Assembly (NCBI GenBank): GCA_024643365.1
Contig: JAHENC010000020.1
Coordinates: 124,001-188,000, forward strand
Direction of reading: 5' to 3'
Source: Crocinitomicaceae bacterium
Lineage (GTDB): Bacteria > Bacteroidota > Bacteroidia > Flavobacteriales_D > Crocinitomicaceae
Length of the DNA stretch: 64,000 nucleotides
The notes under the pieces were generated by a model. That model saw only the letters and a list, made by a program, of their open reading frames with translations, did not search any database and was not told the DNA's origin. The position numbers were made by a program, and so were the translations under genes. Below are positions 59,584-64,000 of the stretch, piece by piece; position 1 is the stretch's first letter, and each line of letters opens with the position of its first letter.

Positions 59584-60371
59584 CCTCTCTCTGATAAAGC
59601 ATTTCTGAGGTCATCTGCGAAGATTCCAGTTGGATTCTTGGCATACGCTTGTCGAATTCCTTTCAACGATCGAATGTCGTACAAATATACCATTTGACCT
59701 TGTTGCTTGATCCACTGAACATCCTGTACATGAATTGCCGCATTCCTCATAACTAATCCATTTATTATTGGATGTTTCTGAATCATTTTCTTTCCTTCCT
59801 CGACATCATCTGTTGAATATAATACTTCATATTTAGCGGCCAATTCGTTCAGCCAATATTCATAGGCGCAGATGATTTTTACTTGATGCTCATGCCCCTT
59901 TAGTTGTTCCCCAAAAGCTACCTGCAATTGTCCAAAGTCTACCCGTTCATTGCGACAAGAATTGACATGTTTCAAATCAATGAACAACTGCTGATCCTGG
60001 TGCAGCAAACTCAACACATCGACTAACTTCACTAATTTTTCTTTCTTCAGTGTTTGATAGTGGATATTGAATAAATCCTGATCACTCAAGTCTGAAACGC
60101 ACCCTTTCCCATTTGTTTCCGCTTCCAACCATTCATCGTGATAGAGCCAAAGGGTTCCATCCGCACCTAAACGCACATCCACCTCCACCCCGTTGGACGT
60201 TGGTAAATTCAACGCAAGTGAAACCGATTCTTTTGAATTGTCGTGATAAATGGAATTATTCATACTCAATCCCATTCCAGCATGACCAAAAACAAGAATA
60301 TTCTTGACATCTTTGCTTTTCGTGCAAGCAAAAAGGAAACCCAATAAGAAAGCTATCTTAATGTAGCGCAT
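59571..60371 (-). CDS. Glycerophosphodiester phosphodiesterase-like lipoprotein
   Basis: [17 protein letters not shown] lipobox; [29 protein letters not shown]. Confidence 0.85.
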   Translation of the reverse strand: MRYIKIAFLLGFLFACTKSKDVKNILVFGHAGMGLSMNNSIYHDNSKESVSLALNLPTSNGVEVDVRLGADGTLWLYHDEWLEAETNGKGCVSDLSDQDLFNIHYQTLKKEKLVKLVDVLSLLHQDQQLFIDLKHVNSCRNERVDFGQLQVAFGEQLKGHEHQVKIICAYEYWLNELAAKYEVLYSTDDVEEGKKMIQKHPIINGLVMRNAAIHVQDVQWIKQQGQMVYLYDIRSLKGIRQAYAKNPTGIFADDLRNALSERGYAL

Positions 60372-60924
60372 ACTGAAGCCCTAGTTTAAAATGATAATTC
60401 CAAGTGAATTGCTGATTTTTTTGATCTAAATAGGTAAAGGATTCTGCAGTTGGTCCGAAGGTCGATTCCTGAAAAAATTGACATCGCTCACCTATCACAA
60501 AACGATAGCCAGCAGAAGCATGGACATATGCAAATCGCGTTCCAAAAACATGATTATCAACAGAAAAGCCCAGGACCGGACCAAGAGAAATTCGTTCAAT
60601 TTCCCAAAGATGTGCGTAATCAATTGCTAAAGATGGTGCGAAGATTTGTTGGGAAACTTTTGGGATGGAAAGTCCAAGGTTCACCGCAAACAGGTTTTTA
60701 TTGCGTTCACATTGAATGCGTGCATGTGTAAAGGAATTGAATTTCTGAATTTCCTGGGTGAGTCCGATACGCCAAACAAAAGACGCAACTTGATTTTGCG
60801 CTGAACAAAGCCAGTGTTGACAAAGAATAAAATAGCAAATTATCGCTCGATGGATCACGTACAAAGGTGCTGAAAATTCAGAAAATAAGCACAAAAAAAA
60901 TCCCGCCAAAGACGGGATTTTCAT
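60358..60924 (-). CDS. Hypothetical protein, possibly outer-membrane barrel-like; start uncertain
   Basis: Alternating hydrophobic/aromatic pattern toward C-terminus; no family recognised. Confidence 0.5.
   Translation of the reverse strand: MKIPSLAGFFLCLFSEFSAPLYVIHRAIICYFILCQHWLCSAQNQVASFVWRIGLTQEIQKFNSFTHARIQCERNKNLFAVNLGLSIPKVSQQIFAPSLAIDYAHLWEIERISLGPVLGFSVDNHVFGTRFAYVHASAGYRFVIGERCQFFQESTFGPTAESFTYLDQKNQQFTWNYHFKLGLQYALH
60897..60921 (-). terminator. Rho-independent terminator after gdhA
   Basis: AAAATCCCG..CGGGATTTT stem with T-run on minus strand. Confidence 0.8.
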
Positions 60925-60940
60925 TTTTATGAATGGGATA

Positions 60941-62395
<1,455 letters not shown>

Positions 62396-62562
62396 TTACC
62401 ATGAATGTTCAATCCTTCTAAAAATTTCCTTTAGAAAAGTTTGAAATCTCCCGACTCTTCCTTGTTAAACGAATCTTTTTTTCATATTTTTGGTCCACCT
62501 AAGCAACCACCTACTAAGGTTAGTCGTTTAAGGCACAGAACTAACTACTAGATACCTAAAAT

Positions 62563-64000
62563 ATGTTACATAGATCAACAAAAAACATGAGTTTTATTAA
62601 GTTATCCCTTGCATTTTTATTGATGTTAGCTTCACAGCTAAATTCCTATAGTCAAAACAATGTTGTATTGTGTCTTGGTCAAGATGCAACGATTTGTGCA
62701 GGTCAAACGGTAACCATCAATAACTGTAATACAGGAACAACCCCTGGTACAGCAGCTGGACTTTATTTAAATGCACCGACGAGCGTGTTTTTAAGTGACG
62801 ACGTTTGGTCTGGACAAGTTCCGATTGGATTCCCCTTTAGTTTTTATGGAACAAATTACTCAACTTGTGCAATCGGTTCTAACGGACTCATCTCTTTTGC
62901 ACCTGTAAGCGGGTATTGTCCATGGTCACTTGCTGGCATTCCACAGCTTCCAACAGCCGCTCTGCCATCAGCACGCAATTCTATTATGATTGCATACCAA
63001 GATCTAAATCCTGCAACAGCGGGACAAGTTCAATATCAAACAATCGGTACTGCTCCGAATCGTAAGTTTGTCGTATTGTATAAAAATGTAGCGATGTTTG
63101 GATGTACTACGCAGTGTAATTATTTGGCGATTATTTTGTACGAGACATCAAATATTTTCGAACTTCACATCGGTAACAAACCAATTTGTGGAACTTGGAA
63201 TGGTAGTTTAGCTATTCAGGGATCAGAAAACAACCCGATGACCGTTGCGCACATTACGCCAGGACGAAATGTTTCTGTTTGGAGTGCGAATCAGGATGGT
63301 AGAAGATTTTTACCTACAGCTCCTGCAAACACAAATTCATATACCATGTCGCAAATCCCATATGTCATGGTAAATAGTCCAGGAAGTAATTTCCTTTGGT
63401 CAAACACATTGGGACAAACATTCCCTTACAACAACGGAACATTAAACGTGAATCCAGTTCCATCAGGAACAACAGGTTATTTCTTAACGGGAGCAGCTTG
63501 CGGAACGAGTGTTGGATCTATTACCAACGATACAACTTGGTTAACCGTTTCTAATCCAACATTATCTACAACAACTGTTCCGGATATCTGTTCGCAAGGA
63601 GTTGGGACAGCTACAGCAGTTCCAGGTGCAGGATCTCCACCACCATACACTTACTTATGGAGTAATGGTCAAACTGGAGCAACGGCAACAGGATTATTAG
63701 CTGGAACCTATACTGTATCAGTAGTTAACGGAAATGGATGTACAGCAACTGGGACAGCAATTATTACGGACAATCCCGCAACATTTAATTCAACTACTAC
63801 CCCAGTTTCATGTCCAGGGGGTAGTGATGGAACAGCAACGGCAATCGTTACTCCTGTTACAGGACCTGTAAATTTCGAATGGAGTAACGGACAAAGCACG
63901 CAAACGGTAACAGGATTAAGTGCTGGAAACTATTGGTGTTATGCCACTACAGCAAGTGGATGTCAGGATACTATTTACGTTACCATTACCGAGATTCCTG
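62563..64000 (+). CDS. Large secreted SprB-repeat surface protein, truncated at right window edge
   Basis: Frame from ATG 62563 reads MLHRSTKNMSFIKLSLAFLLMLASQLNSYSQNNVVLCLGQDATICAGQTVTI... and stays open to the edge; SprB-type repeats YLWSNGQTGATATGLLAGTYTVSVVNGNGC and FEWSNGQSTQTVTGLSAGNYWCYATTASGC. Confidence 0.88.
   Translation, partial: MLHRSTKNMSFIKLSLAFLLMLASQLNSYSQNNVVLCLGQDATICAGQTVTINNCNTGTTPGTAAGLYLNAPTSVFLSDDVWSGQVPIGFPFSFYGTNYSTCAIGSNGLISFAPVSGYCPWSLAGIPQLPTAALPSARNSIMIAYQDLNPATAGQVQYQTIGTAPNRKFVVLYKNVAMFGCTTQCNYLAIILYETSNIFELHIGNKPICGTWNGSLAIQGSENNPMTVAHITPGRNVSVWSANQDGRRFLPTAPANTNSYTMSQIPYVMVNSPGSNFLWSNTLGQTFPYNNGTLNVNPVPSGTTGYFLTGAACGTSVGSITNDTTWLTVSNPTLSTTTVPDICSQGVGTATAVPGAGSPPPYTYLWSNGQTGATATGLLAGTYTVSVVNGNGCTATGTAIITDNPATFNSTTTPVSCPGGSDGTATAIVTPVTGPVNFEWSNGQSTQTVTGLSAGNYWCYATTASGCQDTIYVTITEIP

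Noticed and set aside
62515-62562. Small hairpin (GTTAGT/ACTAAC) in the leader of the SprB-like gene
   Set aside because: Only a 6-bp stem with a long loop; not distinguishable from chance.
63708-63899. Minus-strand 63-aa ORF
   Set aside because: Antisense to the open SprB-like reading frame.

Overview
The window is a gene-dense, ordinary-looking chromosomal segment of a Bacteroidetes (Flavobacteriales-like) genome. Support for that assignment: TAnnTTTG-type promoters, T9SS C-terminal sorting domains, a SprB-repeat surface protein, and the short RpoD. I see no prophage, IS element, CRISPR array, tRNA or rRNA. Most of it is core metabolism and housekeeping: SRP RNA, DAHP synthase, dapD, dapF, lgt, pdhA/pdhC, crcB, obgE, adk, hpt, purK, trmB, gatC, trpS, mltG, htrA, rpoD, a long GAPDH, cmk, parC/parE, efp, gcvT and gdhA. 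Mixed in are secreted/T9SS proteins and several uncharacterised families. The observations I would follow up first are: (i) a four-gene cluster (937-4839) joining an Rpe-like TIM barrel fused to CBS domains, a DAHP synthase, a KdsC-like HAD phosphatase with an HTH-like N-terminus, and a LYS1-like dehydrogenase, resembling the KdsD/KdsA/KdsC Kdo pathway; (ii) a ~464-bp hairpin-rich noncoding element (21731-22194) bounded by two copies of the same 9-bp palindrome; (iii) several genes whose ATG lies at the predicted transcription start, suggesting leaderless mRNAs, calibrated against the SRP RNA promoter; (iv) a small internally repeated protein (13653-14144); (v) a beta-mannosidase/glycosylasparaginase/TonB receptor locus; (vi) a large open-ended SprB-like gene missing from the ORF track. 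All calls come from reading the sequence, without database searches.
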